Shown here one piece after another: positions 52,794-61,455 of a DNA stretch of 64,000 nucleotides. The notes beneath the pieces were generated by a model that was not told the DNA's origin, searched no databases, and was given only the letters and a program-made list of their open reading frames with translations. Numbering within the stretch: position 1 is the stretch's first letter; the number at the start of each line of letters is the position of its first letter. The DNA is from an uncultured Dokdonia sp. (GTDB lineage Bacteria > Bacteroidota > Bacteroidia > Flavobacteriales > Flavobacteriaceae). The position numbers were made by a program, and so were the translations under genes. Location of the stretch: contig NZ_CANLOB010000002.1 in the NCBI RefSeq assembly GCF_947492815.1, positions 62,001-126,000 on the forward strand. The letters run 5' to 3'.

Positions 52794-52828
52794 AAAATCC
52801 CGATACTCGTACGTATCGGGATTTTTTT
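52794..52828 (+). terminator. Terminator after the DUF5689 lipoprotein gene
   Basis: AAAATCCCGATAC TCGTAC GTATCGGGAT forms a 12-bp stem followed by TTTTTTT. Confidence 0.92.
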
Positions 52829-52870
52829 ATGCCTACTAATTTTTAATGCTAATTGGATGTTTCTTTATAC

Positions 52871-52884
52871 GCTTTCGCGAAAGC
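52871..52884. repeat. GCTTTCGCGAAAGC palindrome, intergenic
   Basis: An exact copy between the terminator and the broken lipoprotein gene. Confidence 0.9.
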
Positions 52885-52926
52885 AAACTTAGGGGACTTT
52901 ACATGGTATATTCTTTAGTATTATAA

Positions 52927-53418
52927 TTAATTGCTTTTGTTTATATGAATGATTGTAGGGTTATTTCCATCTTTATCTCGTTTTGAGCGTCCAAATAATC
53001 CAATGGTAATATCATTTGGAGAATCGGTATCTAATTCGTTAGGATGTACATAGGTGTAGATGCCGTATCCATGCCCAGATACAATCTAGCCTTTGGTTCT
53101 ATTGAGTGATATGACGTTAAAGTCTCCTGCAGATCCTCCAGTGCTAACGGGTCCAAATTCTTTTATTAATTTTATAGCTTCAACTTCTATATTTTCTACA
53201 CTATTGGTTTCGTCAAAAATAATATAAGTTCCGTTTTCAAATAACACCCAGTCTTCAAATGTAGGATTTATCGCTAACTTAACATTGTCAAGTAATGATA
53301 TAGATGTATTGTCAGGACTTTCCATTTTAAGAGTATTTTCAGTTTGTTCTATATCCTTTTTACAGCCAATGCTAATAAGGCAGGCTACTAGTATTAGATT
53401 AATGGTTCTGAATGTCAT
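52927..53418 (-). pseudogene. Lipoprotein gene interrupted by an in-frame TAG
   Basis: The intact part (53086-53418) is a 110-residue lipoprotein (MTFRTINLILVACLISIGC) of unknown function with a beta-rich mature region (DWVLFENGTYIIFDETN, FGPVSTGGSAGDFNVISLNR). After TAG at 53086-53088 the same frame continues without a stop for 52 more codons to TAA at 52927-52929: VSGHGYGIYTYVHPNEL, TIGLFGRSKRDKDGNNPTI, INKSN. That continuation is clearly protein-like and completes the sense of NVISLNRTKG-VSGHGYGIYTY. A single change (TAG from CAG or TGG, for example) would restore about 162 residues. A sequencing error cannot be excluded. Confidence 0.7.
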
Positions 53419-53481
53419 TTTTTTTAAATAAATATATAGTTGCTTTTTTTTTATAGAGCACTATTAAATATACACATATAT

Positions 53482-53513
53482 AAAAAGGCTTCCTACAAGT
53501 AGAAAGCCTTTTT
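53482..53513 (-). terminator. Terminator of the OmpA-SprF-adhesin operon
   Basis: AAAAAGGCTT and AAGCCTTTTT pair, with CTAC/GTAG continuing inside the loop. It lies about 30 bases beyond the OmpA-type gene stop on the minus strand and can work in both directions. Confidence 0.8.
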
Positions 53514-53542
53514 AATTGAGTGAGTGTTTAAACTATGATTTG

Positions 53543-55423
53543 TTATTTTACGATCTTAAAGATACAACGTCTATTAAGTTGGTGATCATCTTTTGAGCAA
53601 GCAGATTCTTCACAAGACACTGCTAATTCGCTTTCTCCTTTTCCGATTCCAGAAATACGATTTGCATCTATTCCTTTGCTTACTACATAGTCACGCATAG
53701 ATTCAGCTCTTTTCTGAGAAAGTGTTTGGTTATATGATTCTGGTCCACGAACGTCTGTATGACTTTCTGCCGAGATTACAAGCTCTGGATACTTATTCAT
53801 AGTAGCAACAAGACGATCTAGTTCTGCTGCGGCATCAGGACGTATATTCCACTTATCAAAATCAAAGTAAATTGGGTTTAATACCACTTCATCAGGAGTG
53901 ATTGTTGGTTCTTTTTGAAGTGTAATCACAAGATTTACTGAGTTTTTAGCGACATTAATTGATCTTTCAGCAGGTAAGTACCCATCTGCAGATGCCATTA
54001 CTTTATAATCTCTTTTACACTTAGAGCTAAATAAATATTTTCCAGTAGTCGTTGCTGTGTCAGAATCTGTAGTACCTTCCGTTACATTCATAATTTCTAC
54101 TAAGGCTTTAGAGATTCCGTTACCATCTGTATCTTCTACTGTGATAGTTACATCTACATCACATGGAGGTAACTTCCCTAATAGATAGATGTCATCTCCA
54201 CCTTTTCCACCTTTTCTATTTGAAGAAACATAACCAGTTCCTTTTTCTGGATCTATGTTTGCACCAAAGTCATCATTTCCACTATTTACGCCAGGGCCTA
54301 AATTTTCAGGCGTAGCAAATGAATTTCCATTTTTCTCAGCAAGAAATACATCCAAACCTCCAAGACCTAAATGACCATTACTTGCAAAGTATAAGGATCC
54401 ATTTGCATCTATAAAAGGGAAAGCTTCTGTAGCAATAGTATTAATACCACTTCCTAAGTTTTTAGGTTCACCATATGTGTTGTCAGCTTTAATCTCTACA
54501 GAATAAAGATCAGATCCTCCTTGTCCTCCTGGTTTATCACTAGAGAAGTATAAGGTTTTTCCATCTGGACTAATTGCTGGATGTCCTGTTGAATAATTAT
54601 CATCATTAAAAGGGACAGGCTCAATATTTACCCATTCTCCAGCTACTTTTTCTGCAGTATAAAGATTAATTTGGTTTACACCTTCTTCATCTTTTTCTAA
54701 ATCACCTTCAAAATAATTATTACGATCAAAGAACATGCGGTTTCCATCTGGAGTAATAGCTACAGTACCTTCGTGATATTTTGAATTTACATCACCATTT
54801 AATAATTCAACATTACTCATTTTAGATCCATCTGTTGTAGCAGAATAGATATCTAAGAATGGCTCGCCATTTAAATTATGATTTTTACGATCTGTATTTC
54901 TAGAAGAAGAGAAATAAACTTTATTTCCTTGTGTAAATGATCCAAAGTCAGAGTATTTTGTGTTGATAGTACCTGCATTTGTAATCGTATATAATGGATC
55001 ACGATCTTCTAGTTCTTCTAGGTAATCTTGATTGCTTAGATAGATAGCAGCCCTAGGATCATTTGGATTTGCTTTTACAAAGCGTTTCATCCATTTTTTG
55101 TAGTCACCAGACTTTCCATTTGCCTTTAATATTTCTGCATATGCAAATAAGGTTTCAGGATTTGCTTTTTTGTTCTTAACAACACGCTTATAAAAAGATT
55201 CTGCTTTTTTAGTGTCATTAAGAATTGTATAGGTACGTGCTAATTGCGTGTAGACATACTCATCGGCTTTTCCTTTTTCAATAAGGCTGGTATATTCTTC
55301 GATAGCTTCAGTGTATGCTAATCTATCAAATAATTGATCTGCCTTTTTTGTGTCTTTGCTTTGTGCATTTGCAAAATTAATACTCGTAGCAACAAGTAAT
55401 ATGTATATGTAAAACTTCTTCAT
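53543..55423 (-). CDS. OmpA-family protein with TPR and PD40 repeats (PorE/SprE-like module)
   Basis: The 626-residue protein has a signal peptide (1-20), TPR helices (about 25-135), PD40/beta-propeller segments (for example GHPAISPDGKTLYFSSDKPGG and AFPFIDANGSLYFASNGHLG), a carboxypeptidase-like regulatory domain (about 425-500) and an OmpA C-terminal peptidoglycan-binding domain (about 515-626, IYFDFDKWNIRPDAAAELD, ISAESHTDVRGPESYN, RISGIGKGESE). PorE-like proteins tie T9SS or attached surface structures to the cell wall. It is the last gene of a three-gene operon behind a PorP/SprF-family protein and a giant T9SS type B protein. Confidence 0.93.
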   Translation of the reverse strand: MKKFYIYILLVATSINFANAQSKDTKKADQLFDRLAYTEAIEEYTSLIEKGKADEYVYTQLARTYTILNDTKKAESFYKRVVKNKKANPETLFAYAEILKANGKSGDYKKWMKRFVKANPNDPRAAIYLSNQDYLEELEDRDPLYTITNAGTINTKYSDFGSFTQGNKVYFSSSRNTDRKNHNLNGEPFLDIYSATTDGSKMSNVELLNGDVNSKYHEGTVAITPDGNRMFFDRNNYFEGDLEKDEEGVNQINLYTAEKVAGEWVNIEPVPFNDDNYSTGHPAISPDGKTLYFSSDKPGGQGGSDLYSVEIKADNTYGEPKNLGSGINTIATEAFPFIDANGSLYFASNGHLGLGGLDVFLAEKNGNSFATPENLGPGVNSGNDDFGANIDPEKGTGYVSSNRKGGKGGDDIYLLGKLPPCDVDVTITVEDTDGNGISKALVEIMNVTEGTTDSDTATTTGKYLFSSKCKRDYKVMASADGYLPAERSINVAKNSVNLVITLQKEPTITPDEVVLNPIYFDFDKWNIRPDAAAELDRLVATMNKYPELVISAESHTDVRGPESYNQTLSQKRAESMRDYVVSKGIDANRISGIGKGESELAVSCEESACSKDDHQLNRRCIFKIVK

Positions 55424-55441
55424 CTTGTACTGTATTTTATT

Positions 55442-56356
55442 TTAGAAGTATCTTGGTGAGCGTAATGCACGCTTATTAAAGATGATATTATAGGTTAGTA
55501 TTATTTCATGTGATGATGGGGCTACATTATTTATTTCTGAAACAACAGCATCATACGCATATCCTATTCTTAAATCTGGAGTGGCTTGAAAACCTACAAT
55601 ACCACTAAAAGAGTCGTCTAATCTATAAGACACCCCTAATTCGAATTTTTCTAGGAATAATGCGTTAAAATTCACATCAAATGAAGTAGGAGCATCGAAA
55701 GCAGATTTTACTAAAACAGAAGGTTTTAACTTTATATTTTCTGTTGCTTGAAAAACATAACCTGATGTTACAAAATAGTGACTTGTTTCTGATCCAAACT
55801 GTAATCCATTTTCATCTAAATGAAGTGAACTTAATATATTAGGGACAGATGCTCCAAAGTAGAAGTTGTCGCTATATAGAAATACACCCGCTCCTATATT
55901 TGGAGTTGTTTGACTTACATTTTGAGAAAAGAATGGGTCTCCAGGATCTTGCAATTCAAGATCGGCTAATCCAATATCGTGAAAAGTAGCTCCAGCTTTT
56001 AATCCAAAGGCTAATTGGTAATTATTGCTTACAGGAATTGTATATGAGAAATCTACATACGCATTGGTCTCTTTAACAGGACCTAGTTCATCTCTAATAA
56101 TAGAGATTCCTAATCCCGTTCTTTCACCTACAGGCGCATGCGCATTGAAGGTAAATGTCTCAGGAGCTCCGTCAAGAGCAGACCATTGATTTCTATACAA
56201 TAAACCCAGAGCAAGGCCTTCTTGCAAACCAGCATATGCAGGGTTAACTACATTTTGGTTATACATATATTGTGTATACTGCGGATCTTGCTGTGCTGTT
56301 GCAAAATCAACACATAAAATGCTTGTAATAAGGGTTAATAAAAATAGTTTTTTCAT
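55442..56356 (-). CDS. PorP/SprF family type IX secretion membrane protein
   Basis: The 304-residue outer-membrane beta-barrel protein has a signal peptide (1-22) and the family start QDPQYTQYMYNQNVVNPAYAG, then LGLLYRNQWSALDGAPETFTF, HAPVGERTGLGISIIRDELGPV and the final HEIILTYNIIFNKRALRSPRYF. SprF-like proteins are needed to bring their neighbouring T9SS type B adhesin to the surface and retain it. It lies between the adhesin gene and the OmpA-type gene, 18 bases from the latter, as in other flavobacterial adhesin modules. Confidence 0.95.
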   Translation of the reverse strand: MKKLFLLTLITSILCVDFATAQQDPQYTQYMYNQNVVNPAYAGLQEGLALGLLYRNQWSALDGAPETFTFNAHAPVGERTGLGISIIRDELGPVKETNAYVDFSYTIPVSNNYQLAFGLKAGATFHDIGLADLELQDPGDPFFSQNVSQTTPNIGAGVFLYSDNFYFGASVPNILSSLHLDENGLQFGSETSHYFVTSGYVFQATENIKLKPSVLVKSAFDAPTSFDVNFNALFLEKFELGVSYRLDDSFSGIVGFQATPDLRIGYAYDAVVSEINNVAPSSHEIILTYNIIFNKRALRSPRYF

Positions 56357-56438
56357 TTTTAAAAATTTATTTATTGCATAAATGATGCGTTATGCGCGAT
56401 AATAAATATTATCTATTAGTCTATTTGCTGTCCTGTGT

Positions 56439-59400
56439 TTATTCTCCTCTGTTAATGTAAATCCATCCAGTAGCTTGTCTTCCATATACAGAATCTTCAG
56501 TTTCAAGATTTATTACATAGAAGTAAGTCCCTGTTGGAAGATCATTTCCATTATCAGTTTGACCTCTCCATTGATTTACGTAGTCACTTTGTTCGTATAC
56601 CAATGTACCTAGTCTATTATAAATCTGAAGAACATCTATTCCAGATCTAGCAGCTAAGAATTCCAAGTCTAATGTGTCATTAAATCCTGGAGTATCATCT
56701 GGTGATATTCCTTGAGATATCACGCAATTTCCTACGTCAAATAATGATACTTCAACAGTATCAGAGCTTGTACACCCTAATGCAGATGTAATAACAACTG
56801 AGTATTCTTGAGTACCAACAGCAGTTTCAGGAACTACAAAATCTAATGTGCTTGATGTTTCACCAGTGATAATGTCCCCATTTAAGAACCACTCATAAGT
56901 TACATTAGGATCTTCACTTACAGCTGTAAGCGTGTTAGGGAATTCTCTACAGGTAGTAAAATCTTCCCCTACAGATATGCCTATTGGAGATTCAACATTG
57001 ATTGTGATATCATCTGTTACAGTACATCCACCTACAGTAGTTATTGTAAGAGAAACTGTACCTGAAGTATTTACAGTAATGCTACTAGTTGTTTCACCAG
57101 TACTCCAGTTATATACGATACCTGTTGTATCTCCTGTTGTTGTTGGAATAATAGTAAATGATCCATCGTCACATATTACTTGATCTGCTCCTAAATCTAA
57201 TGTTGGAGGTATTGAAATTAGATCAAAATCTACCACGCTGAAACAAGAATCATCTGTTAGGCGTTCTACACGTACAAATATTGTTTCTGGAGTAGTTGTG
57301 TTTGTATATGCAGTTGGACTTGCAATTTCATTCACACCACCTTCAGCATCTAATAATGTGTTGTGGAATGTGATTTGGAAATCTGCAGGATCTAATCCAT
57401 TAAGAATCGCATCAATTTGAGATGTTAAATCAATGGTTCCTACAGGTATATTACATATGTTAATGTCATTTGGTGTTTCAATTACTGGAGTATCCCCATT
57501 AAAAGAAATCGAAATATCATCAATAGCGAAGTCATTTCCACAAACTCCAGTTGCGTTATTTATTAATACAAGTTGAACATCAGTATTCCCAGCAGTGTTA
57601 AAACTAAATGTGAATGGAATCCATGTTAAGTCTGATTCATTCTGGATATCTCCAGTGCCTAATTCAGAGATTGTATTCCCAGCCATATCTTCAATTCTAA
57701 AGATCACATTAGATGGATCTCCTGTGTCTGGGCAAATAAAGGTATCTATGTCATAAGTTGTTGAGACAAAAGCTTCAAAATTATAGTCTGTATTAGCTTG
57801 TAATGTAATAGGTCTTCTGTAGAATTCATCTATTACGGTGTCACCGTTTACATAAAATGCTCTACCATTAATATCTCCCTCAGTATTGTCTTCAGCGTCT
57901 TGATGCCATCCTCCATTCATTAAATCAGGAGTTGAATTTGAATTTATAATTGCATATTGAGCTCCATCTACTTGACCAGCTGGCACAAATGTATAAGAGG
58001 AGAAAGGTGTTGATACACGCTCTGTTCCAGTTCCAAAATCCTCTTGAAAATCTATTACAAGACAATCTGCTTCAATAGTACAAGGACTAGTTAAGAAAGT
58101 GATCATCACTTCATCTGTCATCACACACCCATCTACCGTTACTTCTACCGTGTATATTCCAGATTCAGTAACTGTTATTGTTTCTGTTACTTCGCCAGTA
58201 CTCCATAAGAAAGTAGGATCTGTAACATCTCCGGTTAATGAAGGAATAATCTCGAAAGAATTAACATCACAGAATACTTCATCGTCTCCTAAATTAACGT
58301 TATAATCTACTACGTTTGCAGTAACAATAACATCGTCAGAAATTGTAGTTACAGTTCCATCAGGGTTTGTAAAAGTTAATGTAGCTGTATATGTCGTCGT
58401 TTCGGTAGGACATACGTTAAATATTAAATCATTACTGATTACATTTCCATCTTCATCTAACCAAGCAAATTCAGCATCATCACTTACTTCTCCGTCCGGT
58501 ATAAATCTCCAGCTTTCGTCAATACCTTCCCAGTTATCAGTATTTCTTCCAGGAGGCACTGCAAATTCAGTGTTGTCATTACCTGATATTGCTAAAGTTG
58601 CTAAACCATCGTTCCAAGTGTCACATACAGGTTTATTGATAATATTAACTTCTATAACATTTAAAGATTCATAAAGTACAATTTGTTGCGAAGTCAATAA
58701 GTCATTACAACTAAATTGAGCAACCATATCAAAGTTTAATACAAATGTTCTGTAGGGTGCATCACCACTTACAAAGAAGTTGATAGCATCTGGATCATTA
58801 TTTACACCAGGGTCTATATCGTGAAAAGCACCATAAATTGTATTAAATGGGAATGTTGCTTGATCATCATTAGGAATTGTTTGTCCTAAATCGATATTCC
58901 AATCATTAAATCCGCCTGCTAATGTAGTGTCAAATGAAATTTGTCCATTTGCTCCTATGATAAGGCTTGTGTAATCATTCTGGTAATAATTAAATGTAAA
59001 TGGTAAGTCTATAACCTCACTCCAAGTATCATCCATCGTTAAGTTTGTAGGATCTCCATCGGTAGGAGGATTAGGACATTCTATTTGTTCTATTCTGTAA
59101 GATGATGTAGAAGTAAGCGGTAATGTGATGATAGATGCATTTAAGTCTACACAAGGATTTTCGCAATCTACTTCTAAATCTACTCCTGCATCAACAATTG
59201 TACATTCAGATGGTTCAGGTTCTGTACAAGGAGTTCCGTCAGCGTTAGCAAGTGTAACGGTTATTGTATCTGTATTTGAGCAAATTCCAAATGTTACCGT
59301 AACATCATACGTACCTTCTTCTGTTATGGTAAGCATAGGTGCAGTTTCTCCTGCAATAATAGTTCCATTAAGAGACCACTCATATGTAGCTCCAGCAGGA

Positions 59401-61004
59401 TCTACATTCGTTGGAGAGGCATCTAATGTGACAGTTTCTTCAAAACAAGTATTGAAATCATCTCCTAATTCAAAAAGAAGTGCAAGGGGATTTACTATTA
59501 CAGAATCTGTAACTACACAAGCTCCAGATGTAACAGTAACTTCATAAGTCCCTTGTTGTGTAATATCTAATGTTGGATTTGTTTCTCCAGCGATTACCAC
59601 TCCATTTAATGTCCAAGAGTATGTTGCATCTGCTGGATCTATATTTGTTGGTGTAGCGTCTAGTGTAGTAAGGTTTTCTAAGCAGCTATTTATAGTATCT
59701 CCTAATTCAATAACAGGAGCTTCTTGAAAACTAACTTCAATAACATCAGAAAAAGAACATCCTGAATTGAAAGTAATAACTACAGCATATTCTCCAGCTT
59801 GTGTTACATCAAGAGTAGGTCCAACTTCATCTATAAGAACCGCACTATTAAAGAACCAAGCATAAGAAGCAATACCATCTATGAATCCTGTATCTAACGT
59901 AACAGTGTCTCCTTCACAACCTGTAATGTCATCTCCTAGATTTACATCATCTGCAGAAATAAATTCAACCAGCACCTCATCTTCAATAACACAATCAGTA
60001 TTACTAAGTGCAACAACAACACTATATACGCCAGGTAGTGTAACATCTAATGTTGGATTTGTTTCTCCAACAATCTCTACACCATCCATAAACCACATAT
60101 AAGATACTGCATCAGGATCTTCTGCGTTCAGTGTAATAGTATCTCCTTCACAAGCAGCATTTCCATTAGCTACTAAAATGTCATCTCCTAAATCTGTTGC
60201 TCCAATATTGAAACTCCCAGCTTCTAAGAATACACCAATATCAAAAGCACTATCTCCTTGATCTGCTACTACTAATTTTATAGTATATGGATTCCCTGCT
60301 GTTACATCTGCCATTGCAGTAAGCGCCACTGTTTGTCCGTTAAAGTTGGTAGCGGCAGTATTTTCATCATTAAATGGTTGAAAGTTATATCTATCAAAAA
60401 ACTCTTCATTAACAGCATCACATTGTCCAGGTACTTCTGGACGAATGTTAGTTACCTCAATAGGTGTGTTGGTGCCTGGTATAACGGCAAGGTTTTGAAC
60501 ATCACCAGTAGTAACATCTGTAAGAATAAAAGCAAAAGCATCAGAAAATGTACACTCAAAGTTTTGATCGTACTCTTCAGACGCCATAATAAAGTCAAAA
60601 CTTATTTGCTCGATAAACGGCGTGAAGTCAAACTCTATAAATGATGCATTGTTGGTGTTTATCGCAGTTGTGTTTGCTTCTAAATCGGCATCTCCAGGCC
60701 ATGCACCATTACTCTGTGTAGTTAAATTTGGTCCAGGTGCTTCTTGTACATCTCCAGACATTAAAAGAATTCCTTCCTCAAAAGGGAAGTCAGATCCATT
60801 TGCAGAAAAGAAGGAAATACCATTTACATCTCCAAAATCAACTCCAGTAGAAGAGACAATGTTTGAAACTTCAGCACAAGACGAGTTTATTAAAACATCT
60901 TCTACAAGCTCTTGGGCAGTTAAAGACTCATCTATGGTGATTTGTCCATAACCTAGAATAGAAAGAAGGCTTGCGAATAAAAACGAAAATAATTGTTTTC
61001 TCAT
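56439..61004 (-). CDS. Giant T9SS type B surface protein (choice-of-anchor L, Ig-like repeats)
   Basis: The 1521-residue protein has a signal peptide (1-20, ending GYGQ) and a choice-of-anchor L domain (about 22-275: GVDFGDVNGISFF, GILLMSGDVQEAPGPN, FDFIMASEEYDQNFECTFSDA). About four Ig/PKD-like repeats of 75-85 residues follow (each CxGDTxTLxA, Y.W..NG..I.GETNPTLDVT, G.Y.V.V), with a DTWSEVIDLPFTFNYYQNDY-type domain (about 640-840) and further Ig-like and jelly-roll parts. At the end is the gliding-motility-associated C-terminal domain (DVLQIYNRLGTLVYEQSDYV, DLPTGTYFYVINLE). It is exported by T9SS and presented at the surface with the SprF-like and OmpA-type proteins encoded downstream. A role as adhesin is inferred. 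Confidence 0.95.
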   Translation of the reverse strand: MRKQLFSFLFASLLSILGYGQITIDESLTAQELVEDVLINSSCAEVSNIVSSTGVDFGDVNGISFFSANGSDFPFEEGILLMSGDVQEAPGPNLTTQSNGAWPGDADLEANTTAINTNNASFIEFDFTPFIEQISFDFIMASEEYDQNFECTFSDAFAFILTDVTTGDVQNLAVIPGTNTPIEVTNIRPEVPGQCDAVNEEFFDRYNFQPFNDENTAATNFNGQTVALTAMADVTAGNPYTIKLVVADQGDSAFDIGVFLEAGSFNIGATDLGDDILVANGNAACEGDTITLNAEDPDAVSYMWFMDGVEIVGETNPTLDVTLPGVYSVVVALSNTDCVIEDEVLVEFISADDVNLGDDITGCEGDTVTLDTGFIDGIASYAWFFNSAVLIDEVGPTLDVTQAGEYAVVITFNSGCSFSDVIEVSFQEAPVIELGDTINSCLENLTTLDATPTNIDPADATYSWTLNGVVIAGETNPTLDITQQGTYEVTVTSGACVVTDSVIVNPLALLFELGDDFNTCFEETVTLDASPTNVDPAGATYEWSLNGTIIAGETAPMLTITEEGTYDVTVTFGICSNTDTITVTLANADGTPCTEPEPSECTIVDAGVDLEVDCENPCVDLNASIITLPLTSTSSYRIEQIECPNPPTDGDPTNLTMDDTWSEVIDLPFTFNYYQNDYTSLIIGANGQISFDTTLAGGFNDWNIDLGQTIPNDDQATFPFNTIYGAFHDIDPGVNNDPDAINFFVSGDAPYRTFVLNFDMVAQFSCNDLLTSQQIVLYESLNVIEVNIINKPVCDTWNDGLATLAISGNDNTEFAVPPGRNTDNWEGIDESWRFIPDGEVSDDAEFAWLDEDGNVISNDLIFNVCPTETTTYTATLTFTNPDGTVTTISDDVIVTANVVDYNVNLGDDEVFCDVNSFEIIPSLTGDVTDPTFLWSTGEVTETITVTESGIYTVEVTVDGCVMTDEVMITFLTSPCTIEADCLVIDFQEDFGTGTERVSTPFSSYTFVPAGQVDGAQYAIINSNSTPDLMNGGWHQDAEDNTEGDINGRAFYVNGDTVIDEFYRRPITLQANTDYNFEAFVSTTYDIDTFICPDTGDPSNVIFRIEDMAGNTISELGTGDIQNESDLTWIPFTFSFNTAGNTDVQLVLINNATGVCGNDFAIDDISISFNGDTPVIETPNDINICNIPVGTIDLTSQIDAILNGLDPADFQITFHNTLLDAEGGVNEIASPTAYTNTTTPETIFVRVERLTDDSCFSVVDFDLISIPPTLDLGADQVICDDGSFTIIPTTTGDTTGIVYNWSTGETTSSITVNTSGTVSLTITTVGGCTVTDDITINVESPIGISVGEDFTTCREFPNTLTAVSEDPNVTYEWFLNGDIITGETSSTLDFVVPETAVGTQEYSVVITSALGCTSSDTVEVSLFDVGNCVISQGISPDDTPGFNDTLDLEFLAARSGIDVLQIYNRLGTLVYEQSDYVNQWRGQTDNGNDLPTGTYFYVINLETEDSVYGRQATGWIYINRGE

Positions 61005-61455
61005 TTGATAGAAAATTAGTTGTTGTATTCGATACTATTGATATAGTTCGACGGGTATCTTTTTTTGATTAGTAGGATTTATTTTTTCTAAAAACAAAAG
61101 CAACTATAAAAAGAAGATATTTTGTCTTTTAATGTTACTAAGGTTAAACAAAAAAAGAAGGTTACAAAACGTTAACTTTTTTTTTAGATATAAAGCACAA
61201 AATCATCGACGACTAACAATTGTTATCTTCTTTATTTGTGATTTCGAAAGTCGTAATTGTGTTAAAAAGCATCTTTTAAGGTTTTTATAAAGTATGGTAA
61301 TTCCAGAAAACAGTCTGTTTAAGCATAGCTTTTGGTATGTGAATGCTTTTTTTAGGATTATGATGAATCTCATGAGGTATGGCTAAAACACTCAATCCGA
61401 CTGAGTGATTTTTTATTTGTATATTACACGTTGCTAATTAATTAAACCAAAATTT
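61005..61455. other. Gene-free divergent promoter region
   Basis: This 451-base AT-rich gap lies between the minus-strand adhesin operon and a plus-strand secreted-protein gene and should hold both promoters. The only structure I see is a hairpin CACTCA/TGAGTG at 61389-61407 followed by ATTTTTTATTTG. It looks like a terminator or a truncated copy of the TGAGTGATTTT hairpin element. No gene or RNA is evident. Confidence 0.5.

Noticed and set aside
61389..61420. Hairpin before the right-edge gene as a full REP-like element.
   Set aside because: Only the TGAGTGATTTT end is present and the GTATCGAA end is missing, so it is at best a fragment or an unrelated terminator.
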